The notes below the pieces were generated by a model. The model saw only the letters and a program-made list of their open reading frames with translations. It made no database searches and was not told the DNA's origin. The position numbers and the translations under genes were made by a program. This document shows positions 27,307-38,743 of a stretch of 64,000 bases of DNA, piece after piece. The first letter of the stretch is position 1. Each line of letters opens with the position of its first letter. Source of the DNA: Nocardia niwae NBRC 108934 = DSM 45340 (GTDB lineage Bacteria > Actinomycetota > Actinomycetes > Mycobacteriales > Mycobacteriaceae). The stretch spans positions 142,630 through 206,629 of the forward strand of contig NZ_BDCK01000031.1 in assembly GCF_001613465.1 (NCBI RefSeq), read 5' to 3'.

Positions 27307-28464
27307 CTACACGTCCAGGGTGCAGTCGCCCGCCGCGGCCGAGATGCAGGTCTGTACCTTGTCGCCTTCGCGACGCTCCTCACCGTTGCGCAGGTCGCGC
27401 GCGTGGCCGGAACTCAAGGTGACCACGCAGGTCTGGCAGATACCCATCCGGCAGCCGAACGGCATCTGCACGCCTGCGGACTCACCGGCCTCGAGCAGGC
27501 TGGTCGCGCCGTCCGCCGCGACGGTGCGACCGGTCTTGCCGAAGGTGACCGTGCCGCCCGCGCCGACCGCGGAGCGCTCGATCTCGAAGCGCTCCACGTG
27601 CAGCCGGTCCGACAGGCCCGCGTCACGCCAGTGGTGCTCGATCTCGTCGAGCATCCCGGCCGGGCCGCACGCCCACGTGTGGCGTTCGCGCCAGTCCGGG
27701 AACTGGGTGTCGAGATCGGCGAGCGCGAACTTGCCGCGCTCGGCGGTGAGATGCAGGCGGGTGTCGAAGCTCGGAGTGCGTTCGCTCAACGCCTGCAGTT
27801 CCGCGCCGAACATCACGTCGTCGGCGGTGCGGGCCGAGTGCAGGTGCGCCACATCGGTGAACAGCTCGCGCCGGTCCATCGCACGCAGCATGGACATCAC
27901 CGGCGTGATGCCGCTGCCCGCGGTGACGAACAGCACCTTCTCCGGCGGCGGATACGGCAGGACGAATCCGCCCTGCGGCGCGGCGAGCCGCACGATGGTG
28001 CCGACCGGCACGCCACTGACCAGATGACTGGACAGGAAGCCTTCCGGCATCGCCTTCACGGCGATAGAGATCAACCGCTTGCCGCCGTGACCGGGCACCG
28101 ACCAATTCGGCGGACAGGTCAGCGAATACGAGCGCCAATGCCAGCGCCCGTCCACCAGGAGGCCGATGCCGATGTACTGGCCGGGCTGATATTTGAAGTC
28201 GAAGCCCCACCCCGGCTGGATCACCAGCGTCGCGGAGTCGGCCGTCTCCTTGCGCACCTCCACGATGCGCCCGCGCAGCTCGCGAGCCGACCACAGCGGG
28301 TTGGCCAGGTGCAGGTAATCGTCGGGCAGCAACGGCGTGGTCACCCGCGCGACGGCGCCGCGCAGCACGTTCAGCTTCCCGCCGCGCTCGGCGACACTCG
28401 CGGCCGGCGCCTCCAGCCATGCGCGGACGCTTCGCACGGAGAAGCTCCCAAGTTTCGAACCCAT
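27307..28464 (-). CDS. Ferredoxin-type oxidoreductase, electron donor for the desaturases
   Basis: 385 residues, matching Rv3230c, which supplies electrons to DesA3 in mycobacteria. Domains in order: FAD-binding barrel with HWRSYSLTCPP, NAD(P)-binding fold with FVTAGSGITPVMSMLR and HTWACGPAGML, and a C-terminal plant-type [2Fe-2S] ferredoxin domain with CRMGICQTC and a later QTC. Upstream of the desaturase gene by 45 bases. A TTAC-N6-GTAR site lies 70 bases before the ATG at 28464. Confidence 0.95.
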   Translation of the reverse strand: MGSKLGSFSVRSVRAWLEAPAASVAERGGKLNVLRGAVARVTTPLLPDDYLHLANPLWSARELRGRIVEVRKETADSATLVIQPGWGFDFKYQPGQYIGIGLLVDGRWHWRSYSLTCPPNWSVPGHGGKRLISIAVKAMPEGFLSSHLVSGVPVGTIVRLAAPQGGFVLPYPPPEKVLFVTAGSGITPVMSMLRAMDRRELFTDVAHLHSARTADDVMFGAELQALSERTPSFDTRLHLTAERGKFALADLDTQFPDWRERHTWACGPAGMLDEIEHHWRDAGLSDRLHVERFEIERSAVGAGGTVTFGKTGRTVAADGATSLLEAGESAGVQMPFGCRMGICQTCVVTLSSGHARDLRNGEERREGDKVQTCISAAAGDCTLDV

Positions 28465-28533
28465 CGCTGCCGTTGGTCTCCCTGTTGTCGGATGCGCAGG
28501 CCGCCGTCTGGCCGATCGGATGCCTCGCCAGCA

Positions 28534-28553
28534 AGGTTACGGCATCGTAGGTT
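28534..28553. promoter_or_regulatory. TTAC-N6-GTAG operator candidate before the reductase-desaturase operon
   Basis: TTAC-GGCATC-GTAG (28537-28550) followed by GTT. It closely matches site b of the desaturase promoter. It lies between the reductase start (28464) and the DUF6912 stop (28589). Confidence 0.55.
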
Positions 28554-28588
28554 ACGGCGGTGGGCGAGCCCGCGCTCGCCGCCGCGAG

Positions 28589-29161
28589 TCAGAGCAGTTC
28601 GAGCAGGAACGGCAGCTCCTGGGCCGCGTACCAGGCCAATTGATGGTCTTCGGCGTCCCCGAGGACGAATTCCGCGTCGGTATCGCCGAGGTCGGCCGCG
28701 TCCACCACGTCGACGGCCTTGGCCACCTGCGGTTCGGCGTCGGCCAGATCGACGTGCACCGAGGCGATCTGCTGGTAGCGGATCGGGCCCGCCAGCCGTA
28801 CCACCGCGTCGTCGAGGTCGGGGCGCAGCTCGGCGCCGGTCACGTCGGCGGCGATCACCGCGCGGCGGTAGACCGGGCTGCCGCCGGCGACCGGCGCGGC
28901 CTCGTCCTCGGAGTCCTCCGCGGACCCGATCGCGTCGCGTTCGGCGGCGAGCAGCCGCAGCGAGGCGCGGGCGGCTTCGTTCATGGCGACCTCGCCGAGC
29001 TCCTCGTCGTCGCCCGAGGCGTAGGCCTCGCGCAGCGCGGGCGTCACCGCGAACGCGGTCCCGCCGACGGGGGCCAGCTCCCGGCTGTCGACCAGCTCAC
29101 GCAGCATCGGCACCGTCGCCGGGATGTAGACCCGCAGCTTCTTCTGATCAGACGCAGGCAC
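28589..29161 (-). CDS. DUF6912 family protein
   Basis: About 190 residues, matching by order the Rv3231c-type gene next to the DesA3 reductase; function unknown. N-terminus VPASDQKKLRVYIPATVPML, then TAFAVTPALREAYASGDDEE, and a C-terminal half rich in Asp/Ala ending QLAWYAAQELPFLLELL. GTG 29161 overlaps the 3' end of the WS/DGAT gene by 14 bases, suggesting coupled expression. Other starts would lose the conserved RVYIPAT strand or extend into the acyltransferase. Confidence 0.75.
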   Translation of the reverse strand: MPASDQKKLRVYIPATVPMLRELVDSRELAPVGGTAFAVTPALREAYASGDDEELGEVAMNEAARASLRLLAAERDAIGSAEDSEDEAAPVAGGSPVYRRAVIAADVTGAELRPDLDDAVVRLAGPIRYQQIASVHVDLADAEPQVAKAVDVVDAADLGDTDAEFVLGDAEDHQLAWYAAQELPFLLELL

Positions 29162-30569
29162 CGAGCATCTCCTCCATGGAATCGCGCACCGCAGTGGCGA
29201 GCACGCCGATATCGGCCATCGCGTCGCGGTCGGCGTTGAGACCGTAGAAGACACGTCCGTCGTAGGACGTGATCCCGATGCTCGACGCCTGATTGCGCAG
29301 CAGTGGCGACACCGGGTACATCTCCAGCATCCGCGCGCCGCCGATGTACATCGGCGCTTGCGGACCCGGCGCGTTGGTGATCACCAGATTGAACGTGTGT
29401 TCTGCGAACGTACTCGCCGAGCGCACGCTCATCGCATGCAGGCTGGCCGGAGCGAAACCGGCCAGGTGCACCAGGGTGCGCGCACGGACGCCGCGCCGCT
29501 GACGCCCGTTGAGTTCGGTGGCGTGGGCGATGTGCGACAGCCGCATCACCGGACTCGGTTCGCCCACCGGCAGATCGATCAGGAACGAGGACACCTCGCT
29601 CGCCGAGCGCGCCTGGTCGCCGTTGGTCCCCTCGACGTACACCGACATCGGCACCACGGCCCGCAGCGTGGTGGACTCGGTGAGCGCTTCCCCGCGTGAG
29701 AGCAGCCAGTTGCGCAGGGCGCCGGTGACCACCGCGAGGATGGCGTCGTTGATCGAGCAGCCGAACCGTTCGCGGATGGTGCGGTAGTCCGCCAGGTCGG
29801 TGCGCACCACATCGAAGCGGCGGTTGCGCGAGGTGCGGGTGTTCAGGGGACTGGCGGGCGCGCCGGTCGCGGCGGTGCGCACCGCCGCGACCACCGATTC
29901 GACCGCCTTGCCCGCCGTCCCGAGCGCCGCGAACGCGCCCGCGCCGGCGTCCCTGGCCACTTCCAGCGTCCTGCGCGGTCGCGCGGCCAGGTGGGCCAGC
30001 GCGCCGACCAGCAGCTCGATCTCGCCGGGTTCGCGCGGCGCGATCCAGTCGTCGCCGGCCAGTTCGCGGGGCGCTGGGCCCGCGTCGAGGATCACGTGGC
30101 CGATCTCGAGCGCGGTGTCCCCGTCCACCAAGGCGGAATGGGTCTTCGTGAAGATGGCGCAGCGGCCCTCCGACAGCCGTTCGATCAGGTACATCTCCCA
30201 CAGCGGCCGAGCCGGATCCAAGGGATGGGAGGTGAGGCGCGCGACCAGGTCGTGCAGTTGTTCGTCGGTGCCGGGACCGGGGAGCGCCGATCGCCGGATG
30301 TGGTAGGTGATGTCGAACCGGCTGTCCTCGACCCAGACCGGCCGTCCGAGCGAGAGCGGGATCTCCCGCACTTTGCGCCGGTACCTCGGCACCAGCGGGA
30401 GCCTGCTCTCGACCAGGTCGACCAGCCGGTCGTAGTCCAGGATCGCCCGGCCCGCGTTGTCGCCGGGTTCGGTGTTCCGCACGATCGCGAGGGAGCCGAT
30501 ATGGATCGGGTTGCTACTGGACTCGAGCCGGTAGAAGGCCGTGTCCTGCGGCGTCAGTCTCGTGATCAC
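29148..30569 (-). CDS. WS/DGAT-family acyltransferase with altered HHxxxDG motif
   Basis: 473 residues, wax ester synthase/diacylglycerol acyltransferase family, which makes triacylglycerol or wax esters from acyl-CoA. Landmarks: ITRLTPQDTAFYRLE, PLWEMYLIERL, NDAILAVVTGALR and NLVITNAPGPQAPMYIGG. The catalytic motif HHxxxDG reads HSALVDG (H144-S145 ... D149-G150), so the second histidine is serine; activity may be weak or altered. GTG 30569 is chosen for AAAAGGAG upstream; the frame is open to 30698. It overlaps the DUF6912 gene by 14 bases. Confidence 0.9.
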   Translation of the reverse strand: MITRLTPQDTAFYRLESSSNPIHIGSLAIVRNTEPGDNAGRAILDYDRLVDLVESRLPLVPRYRRKVREIPLSLGRPVWVEDSRFDITYHIRRSALPGPGTDEQLHDLVARLTSHPLDPARPLWEMYLIERLSEGRCAIFTKTHSALVDGDTALEIGHVILDAGPAPRELAGDDWIAPREPGEIELLVGALAHLAARPRRTLEVARDAGAGAFAALGTAGKAVESVVAAVRTAATGAPASPLNTRTSRNRRFDVVRTDLADYRTIRERFGCSINDAILAVVTGALRNWLLSRGEALTESTTLRAVVPMSVYVEGTNGDQARSASEVSSFLIDLPVGEPSPVMRLSHIAHATELNGRQRRGVRARTLVHLAGFAPASLHAMSVRSASTFAEHTFNLVITNAPGPQAPMYIGGARMLEMYPVSPLLRNQASSIGITSYDGRVFYGLNADRDAMADIGVLATAVRDSMEEMLGACV

Positions 30570-30959
30570 GCTGCCCGGTACTCCTTTTCCCGATGCCGCC
30601 CCCGCTTCATTGTGCTGCCGCGGCAACCGTCGCTCCGGCTGTTGTGGCATTTCCGATGAATTCCGTACACCTTTTCTCGCGCCGGGGTTCCGTGACACGC
30701 TGGGCGATCGGAGTTCGGCGAATCGATTCGATCACAGGGCGGACCGGGATGCATGGTGGGACCGTCCGGCCGCTCGCCGGGCGCGCTTTCGGGCCGGCGC
30801 GAACTGTTCGCGGCCGAGCCACGCAGCGCCGCAGGCGCTGCACATCGGACAGACCATTACCATGAAACATGCAGCGGATTCCGCGCAACCGCGTGGGCCG
30901 CACCGGCCCGGGGGCCGACGACACGATTTGACACACCGACCAGAGGACTGACGAGACCC
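30570..30959. other. 390-base gap between WS/DGAT and secA with a repeat fragment
   Basis: Divergent promoter region for the WS/DGAT and secA genes. No gene seen. Positions 30821-30841 carry the terminal hairpin (AGCGCC-GCA-GGCGCT) of the structured repeat described at 39739 and nearby GTTCGCGGC (30814-30822 region), a probable decayed copy. Confidence 0.5.
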
Positions 30960-33821
<2,862 letters not shown>

Positions 33822-33830
33822 TCGAAAGCC

Positions 33831-33861
33831 GAAGGCGCTCAGGGTTTCCCTGGGCGCCTTC
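33831..33861 (+). terminator. secA terminator
   Basis: GAAGGCGC / GCGCCTTC outer arms and CAGGG / CCCTG inner arms with a TTT loop, 9 bases past the stop. Confidence 0.75.
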
Positions 33862-34108
33862 GTCGTTCAGGCGCCGTCGGTCGAAGCGATGCGCGAGCCC
33901 TGGGGTCGCGTGTGCGGGCCCCACCTCGTCGGTGAGGTATGGCGTGGCGCGCCGTTCGGTGGCCACCCGCACCGGACGGCGGCATAGCACCGGCCATGCG
34001 CATGATCGGGCCTCCTTCACGGACCCCGCACGCCATGCGGGACCTGTCGAAGCGCGACACGCGACGGTTCCGAACCCGCTGCCCACTCGACCGGCGTATC
34101 TTCCTGAC

Positions 34109-34486
34109 GTGGACCGAGCAGCCGTCGAAGCATGGGTCGCCGGATACGAGCGAGCCTGGCGGTCGCCGGGCACGGAACGCCTCGCCGACCTGTTCGCCGC
34201 GGACGCGGCATATCTCGTGTCGCCGTGGGCGCAGCCGCTGACCGGTCCGAACGCGCTGGCCGACTTCTGGGAAAGCGGCCGCGAAGGGCCGGACGAGCCC
34301 TTCACCATGCGGTCGAGCGTCGTCGCGGTGGACGGGGATACCGCGGTGGTCCGGGTGGAGGTGGAGTACGCGCGAGACACCCCGGCGCGGTGGCGAGACC
34401 TGTGGATACTGCGTTTCGACGAGGGCGGCCGCTGTGTGTGGTTCGAAGAGTGGCCGTTCGCGCCCGGGCAGCCGGACGGCCACTGA
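34109..34486 (+). CDS. NTF2-like (SnoaL-fold) protein
   Basis: 125 residues with the NTF2-like pattern: a helical start (AVEAWVAGYERAWRSPGTER), LADLFAADAAYLVSPW, then strands ending RDLWILRFDEGGRCVWFEEW. Such cone-fold proteins bind or convert small hydrophobic molecules; substrate unknown. GTG 34109 gives the family length; an upstream open frame has no matching features. It converges with rsgA, stops 6 bases apart. Confidence 0.8.
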   Translation: MDRAAVEAWVAGYERAWRSPGTERLADLFAADAAYLVSPWAQPLTGPNALADFWESGREGPDEPFTMRSSVVAVDGDTAVVRVEVEYARDTPARWRDLWILRFDEGGRCVWFEEWPFAPGQPDGH

Positions 34487-34492
34487 CCCGTC

Positions 34493-35494
34493 CTACCAGG
34501 GGTCGTTGGAGGTCAGGGCGACGAGCAGGCGACGGATGGCCGCCACCCGGTGCTCCTTGCCGGACAACTCGTCCAGCGCGCATTCCGGGTCGGCGGGCGC
34601 GCCGAGATGGGTACAGCCCCGCGGGCAGTCCTCGATGGCATCGGCGAGATCGGTGAAAGCGGCGATGACGTCGTCAGGGGTGATGTGGGCCAGGCCGAAC
34701 GATCGCACGCCCGGCGTGTCGATGACCCAGCCGCCGCCGGGCAGCGGGAGCGCCACCGACTGAGTGGAGGTGTGCTTGCCCTTGCCCACCCCCGACACCT
34801 CGCCCACGGCCCGTTCCGCCTCCGGCACAAGACGATTCACCAGGGTGGACTTGCCCACGCCGGAGTGCCCGATCAATGCTGTGAGGTGCTCGGTGAGCAG
34901 TTCGAGGAGCGGCTCGAGCGGATCGTCGATGCCGCCGTAGACGATGGTGAGATCGAGATCGTCGAAGGCGGCGGCGAATTCGGAATCGGCGGCCAGATCG
35001 TGCTTGGTCAGGCACAGCACAGGCTGCAGCCCCCCGGCGTACGCGGCGACCATCGCCCGTTCCACGAAGCCGGTGCGCGGGGGAGGGTCGGCGAGCGCGA
35101 CCACGATGAACAGCCGCTCCGCGTTGCCGACCACGATTCGCTCGTACGGATCGGTGTCGTCGGCGGTGCGGCGCAACACTGTCCGGCGGTCGGCGACCCG
35201 GACGATGCGGGCGAGGGTGTCCGGTCGGCCGGACAGGTCGCCCACCACGTCCACCTCGTCGCCGACCACGATCGGAGTGCGGCCCAGTTCCCGGGCCCGC
35301 ATCGCGACGATGCGGCGCTCCGGATCGCCACCGAGCACGCAGCCCCAGCGGCCCCGGTCGACGGAGACCACCATGGCCGACTCGGCGTCGCTGTGCTGCG
35401 GCCGGGTCTTGGTGCGGGGACGGGAGCTACGCCCCGGACGAACCCGGACGTCGGATTCGTCGTAGCTCGCCGCGGATCGGCGCCCCCGGCTCAG
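34493..35494 (-). CDS. rsgA: Ribosome small-subunit GTPase RsgA, probable CTG start
   Basis: Circularly permuted GTPase that matures the 30S subunit. 333 residues from 35494: OB-fold, then permuted motifs CLTKHDL (G4), GHSGVGKSTL (G1), GKHTS (G2) and DTPG (G3), and a C-terminal zinc knuckle CPRGCTHLGAPADPECAL. The conserved N-terminal arm YDESDVRVRPGRSSRPRTK lies upstream of the first ATG (35374). The only plausible codon ahead of it is CTG at 35494, seven bases after AAGGAG and overlapping the aroA stop as CTGA. Confidence 0.93.
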   Translation of the reverse strand: MSRGRRSAASYDESDVRVRPGRSSRPRTKTRPQHSDAESAMVVSVDRGRWGCVLGGDPERRIVAMRARELGRTPIVVGDEVDVVGDLSGRPDTLARIVRVADRRTVLRRTADDTDPYERIVVGNAERLFIVVALADPPPRTGFVERAMVAAYAGGLQPVLCLTKHDLAADSEFAAAFDDLDLTIVYGGIDDPLEPLLELLTEHLTALIGHSGVGKSTLVNRLVPEAERAVGEVSGVGKGKHTSTQSVALPLPGGGWVIDTPGVRSFGLAHITPDDVIAAFTDLADAIEDCPRGCTHLGAPADPECALDELSGKEHRVAAIRRLLVALTSNDPW

Positions 35495-36783
35495 TGCGTC
35501 GCTCCTTCGCCGGAAGGCGTCGGCTCGAGCATCCGCTCCCAGAGGGCGACGAAGTTCGGCAGGGTCTTGGCCGTGGTGCCGATGTCCTCGATCTCGATGC
35601 CGGGCACCCGCAGGCCGAGAATGGCTCCCGCCGTTGCCATTCGGTGGTCGGCGTAGGAATGCCACTTGCCGCCGTGCAGGTCGGCGGGCACGATCTCCAG
35701 TCCGTCCTCGGTCTCGGTCACCTTGCCGCCGAGACGGTTGATCTCCGTGGAAAGCGCTGCCAGCCGGTCGGTTTCGTGGCCGCGCAGATGGGAGATACCG
35801 CGCAGCACCGACGGGGAGTCGGCCAGCGCGGCCAGCGCGGCGACAGTGGGGGTCAGCTCGCCCACGTCGTGCAGGTCGATGTCGATGCCCGCGAGCCGGT
35901 CTGGCCCGTGCACGGTGAGCACGCCGTCGAAGATGCGGGCCTCCGCGCCCATGCGGACGAGGATTTCGCGGATCACGTCACCCGGCTGGGTGGTCAGGCG
36001 CGGCCAGTGCGGGATGCTGACCGTGCCGCCGGTGACCGCGGCGGCGGCCAGGAACGGGGTGGCGTTGGACAGGTCCGGCTCCACTTCCCAGTCCACCGCG
36101 CGGATCGGTCCGTGCTCCACGACCCAGGTCTGCGCCTTGAAGCTGTCCGCGGGCGCCTGCACCCGGACGTCGGCGCGGCGCAACATCTCCACCGTCATCT
36201 CGATGTGCGGCATCGAGGGCAGCGCCTTGCCGTCGTGGTGCACCACCAGGCCTTCGTCGAAGCGCGCGGCCGACAGCAGCAGGCCCGAGACGAACTGCGA
36301 CGATCCGGACGCGTCGATCGTCACGGTGCCCCCGCGCAGCGCGCCCGTGCCGTGCACCGTGAACGGCAGCGCGTCGCCGTCGATATCGGCCCCCAGCGCG
36401 CGCAGCGCCTCCAGGATGGTGCGCAGCGGGCGGATCCTGGCCTGTTCGTCACCATCGAACGCGACATCGCCGGCCGCCAGCGCGGCGACCGGCGGCAGGA
36501 AGCGCATCACCGTGCCGGCCAGGCCGCAGTCGACTGTGCCGCCGCCCAGCGGCGCCGGGGTGACGGTCAACGTGTCGCCCGTGCCCTCGATGCTCGTGCC
36601 GAGCGCGCACAGCGCGGCGATCATCAGGTTCGTGTCCCGGCTGCGCAGCGCACCGGTGATCGTGGATGGGCCGTCGGCCAGGGCGGCCAGGATGAGCGCC
36701 CGGTTGGTGATCGATTTCGATCCGGGCAGGGTCACGGTCGCGTGTACGGGGACCTCGACATGGGGCGCTGGCCAGAAGTTCAC
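35491..36783 (-). CDS. aroA: 3-Phosphoshikimate 1-carboxyvinyltransferase (EPSP synthase)
   Basis: Sixth step of the shikimate pathway, joining PEP to shikimate-3-phosphate. 430 residues with LPGSKSITNRALILAALADG, DCGLAGTVMRFLPP and HSYADHRMATAGAILGL. GTG 36783 opens MNFWPAPHVEVPVHATVTL. The stop overlaps the proposed rsgA start, as the aroA-rsgA pair is also adjacent in mycobacteria (Rv3227-Rv3228). A repeat element lies 28 bases upstream of the start. Confidence 0.96.
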   Translation of the reverse strand: MNFWPAPHVEVPVHATVTLPGSKSITNRALILAALADGPSTITGALRSRDTNLMIAALCALGTSIEGTGDTLTVTPAPLGGGTVDCGLAGTVMRFLPPVAALAAGDVAFDGDEQARIRPLRTILEALRALGADIDGDALPFTVHGTGALRGGTVTIDASGSSQFVSGLLLSAARFDEGLVVHHDGKALPSMPHIEMTVEMLRRADVRVQAPADSFKAQTWVVEHGPIRAVDWEVEPDLSNATPFLAAAAVTGGTVSIPHWPRLTTQPGDVIREILVRMGAEARIFDGVLTVHGPDRLAGIDIDLHDVGELTPTVAALAALADSPSVLRGISHLRGHETDRLAALSTEINRLGGKVTETEDGLEIVPADLHGGKWHSYADHRMATAGAILGLRVPGIEIEDIGTTAKTLPNFVALWERMLEPTPSGEGATH

Positions 36784-36810
36784 TCGTCCATCATCACACG
36801 GTGTTTATTT

Positions 36811-36883
36811 CCAGCGCCTGCGGCGCTGGGTGTTCGCGGCCCCCTTGTGGCTCGCGTTTGCGAGCCGGGCCGCGAACGGCGCG
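36811..36883 (-). repeat. Structured intergenic repeat, copy A
   Basis: Minus-oriented copy of the element also seen at 39739-39856 and 60743-60829. It has the outer arms GTTCGCGGCCC / GGGCCGCGAAC, a 7-bp inner stem GGCTCGC / GCGAGCC with an AAAC loop, and the terminal hairpin CCAGCGCC-TGC-GGCGCTGG. Lies between the aldehyde dehydrogenase 3' end and the aroA start. Confidence 0.75.
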
Positions 36884-37027
36884 TGGTGTGCCGGTCGAAT
36901 GCCCCGTTGCGGCAGTCGGCGCGCGGACGATGCCCGTCCGCCTTCGTCCGGTCTCATAGCGCGTCGCCGTCGCGATTCGCGGCGCGTTCACGTGGTGGAT
37001 CGCCGCTGGTGCCACCTGTGGCACGGT

Positions 37028-37058
37028 GCCGGGTACTCGACGTCGTCGAGTACCCGGC
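37028..37058 (-). terminator. Aldehyde dehydrogenase terminator
   Basis: Perfect 13-bp arms GCCGGGTACTCGA / TCGAGTACCCGGC with a CGTCG loop, 10 bases past the stop at 37069. Confidence 0.75.
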
Positions 37059-37068
37059 CGTGGGTTTC

Positions 37069-38577
37069 CTACTTGTGCCGCCCGTGCAGGAACGGAACGA
37101 GCTTGCGCAGCAGCTTCATCGTGGAGTCGGTGCGGCTGTAGCTCAGCAGCGCCATGCCGGGAACGGTGAAGCGCTGCACCGCGATCGAGTGCGGGCGGGC
37201 GAACTCGCGCAGACCCGGTTCGCCGTGGATGCGGCCGATGCCGGAATCGCCGACGCCGCCGAAGGGCAGGCCGGGGATGGCGGCGAAGGCGAGCACGGAG
37301 TTCACCGAGGTGGCGCCGACGCGCAGCTTGCGCGCGATGTCCAGGCCGTTCTTCTTCGAGTAGACCGCCGAGGACAGGCCGTACTTGGAGTTGTTGGCCA
37401 GCTGCACCGCCTCGTCGACGCCGTCGACGGTGCGGATCGTGATGGTCGGGCCGAAGGTCTCCTCGGCCACCGCCTCGGAGTTCTCGTCCACGTCCACCAG
37501 CACGACGGGCTCGATGAACGGCGCCTTGACCGACTCCGGCCCGCCGAGCACCGCGGTGCCGCCGTTCTTCAGCGCGTCTTCGATGTGGCGGCGCACGATG
37601 TCGATCTGGCTCGGCATGGTCATCGGGCCGTAGGAGGCCTTGTCGCCGGAACCGGGCTTGACGTCGGTGAGGATGCGCTTGACCTCCGCGACGAACTCCT
37701 CGCGCACGGAGCGGTCCACGTAGACCCGCTCGACGCCGGCGCAGGTCTGACCGCTGTTGGCGGTGGCGCCCCAGGCGACCGCGTCGGCCGCGGCCTTGAT
37801 GTCGGCGTCGGCGGCGACGATCACCGCGTCCTTGCCGCCGCACTCCAGCAGCACGGGGGTGAGCCGTTCCGCGGCGGCCGCCATGATCCGCTTGCCGGTG
37901 GCGGTGGAGCCGGTGAACGCGATCTTGTCGACGTCGGAGCGGACCAGCGCGGCGCCCGTCGCGCCGTAGCCGTTGATCGTGATGAAGACGCCTTCGGGCA
38001 GTTCGGGGTTGGCCGCGGCGAACGCGTCGGCGAGGAAGTTGCCGATGCCGGTGGAGTATTCGCTCGGCTTGAACACGACGGTGTTACCCGCGGCCAGCGC
38101 GTAGGCGATGGAACCGTTCGGCGTGTAGACCGGGTAGTTCCACGGGCCGATCACGCCGACGACGCCGAGCGGGCGCTGCTCGAGCCGGGCGCTGAAGTTC
38201 GACATCAGCGCGCCCGGGGACACCCGCTTGGGTCCGAGCACCTTCTTGGCGTTCTTGGCCGCCCAGGAGATGTGCTCGAGCGCGAGCATCAGCTCCAGGA
38301 AGGCGTCGTCGAGCGGCTTGCCGTTCTCGGCGTGGATCAACGCGCAGAACTCCTCCGAGTCCTGCACCAGCTTGCTCGACCAGCGCAGCAGGTGCGTGCG
38401 CCGTTCGTCGAAACTCAGCGCGCCCCAGGTGGCGGCCGCTGCGCGGGCCTTGGCGACGGCGGCGGCGACCGCGGCGTCGTCGGCGATGACGTGCGTGCCG
38501 ATCACCTCTCCTGTCGCCGGATTGACCGACGTCAGTGCCGTGTCGTGGTCGGCCGGTTTGGTGTCGGTGGATGTCAC
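37069..38577 (-). CDS. Aldehyde dehydrogenase family protein
   Basis: NAD(P)-dependent aldehyde oxidation to the acid. 502 residues: cofactor loop GVIGPWNYPV and FTGSTATGK, general base E245 in LLECGGKD (usual ELGGK) and nucleophile C279 in NSGQTCAG; EETFGPTITIR near the end. A basic, partly hydrophobic C-terminal tail (MKLLRKLVPFLHGRHK) suggests membrane association, as in some fatty-aldehyde dehydrogenases; that would fit alkane oxidation (inference). GTG 38577 has AGAGGAG eight bases upstream. Confidence 0.92.
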   Translation of the reverse strand: MTSTDTKPADHDTALTSVNPATGEVIGTHVIADDAAVAAAVAKARAAAATWGALSFDERRTHLLRWSSKLVQDSEEFCALIHAENGKPLDDAFLELMLALEHISWAAKNAKKVLGPKRVSPGALMSNFSARLEQRPLGVVGVIGPWNYPVYTPNGSIAYALAAGNTVVFKPSEYSTGIGNFLADAFAAANPELPEGVFITINGYGATGAALVRSDVDKIAFTGSTATGKRIMAAAAERLTPVLLECGGKDAVIVAADADIKAAADAVAWGATANSGQTCAGVERVYVDRSVREEFVAEVKRILTDVKPGSGDKASYGPMTMPSQIDIVRRHIEDALKNGGTAVLGGPESVKAPFIEPVVLVDVDENSEAVAEETFGPTITIRTVDGVDEAVQLANNSKYGLSSAVYSKKNGLDIARKLRVGATSVNSVLAFAAIPGLPFGGVGDSGIGRIHGEPGLREFARPHSIAVQRFTVPGMALLSYSRTDSTMKLLRKLVPFLHGRHK

Positions 38578-38743
38578 AGTGGTTCTCCTCTTGCCGTCTG
38601 CGGTGGACGGTCGATGCACATGTCCGAGTGGACGGGCAGCCCGTCCTTCCGATGAGAGAATGCTATGCCACAACTCTCAACAGGTCACCAGCTATGCACC
38701 AATTGTCTCCGACGGTGTCGGTGGCAGGTGGGACTATCGGGAT

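Noticed and set aside
25939..29247. Open frame of 1102 codons on the plus strand opposite the desaturase and reductase genes
   Set aside because: Gly/Arg/Val-rich shadow of high-GC third-position bias; no domain, and the minus-strand genes are clear families.
35494..38655. Open frame of 1053 codons on the plus strand across aroA and aldehyde dehydrogenase
   Set aside because: Both genes are well supported on the minus strand; frame composition is not protein-like.
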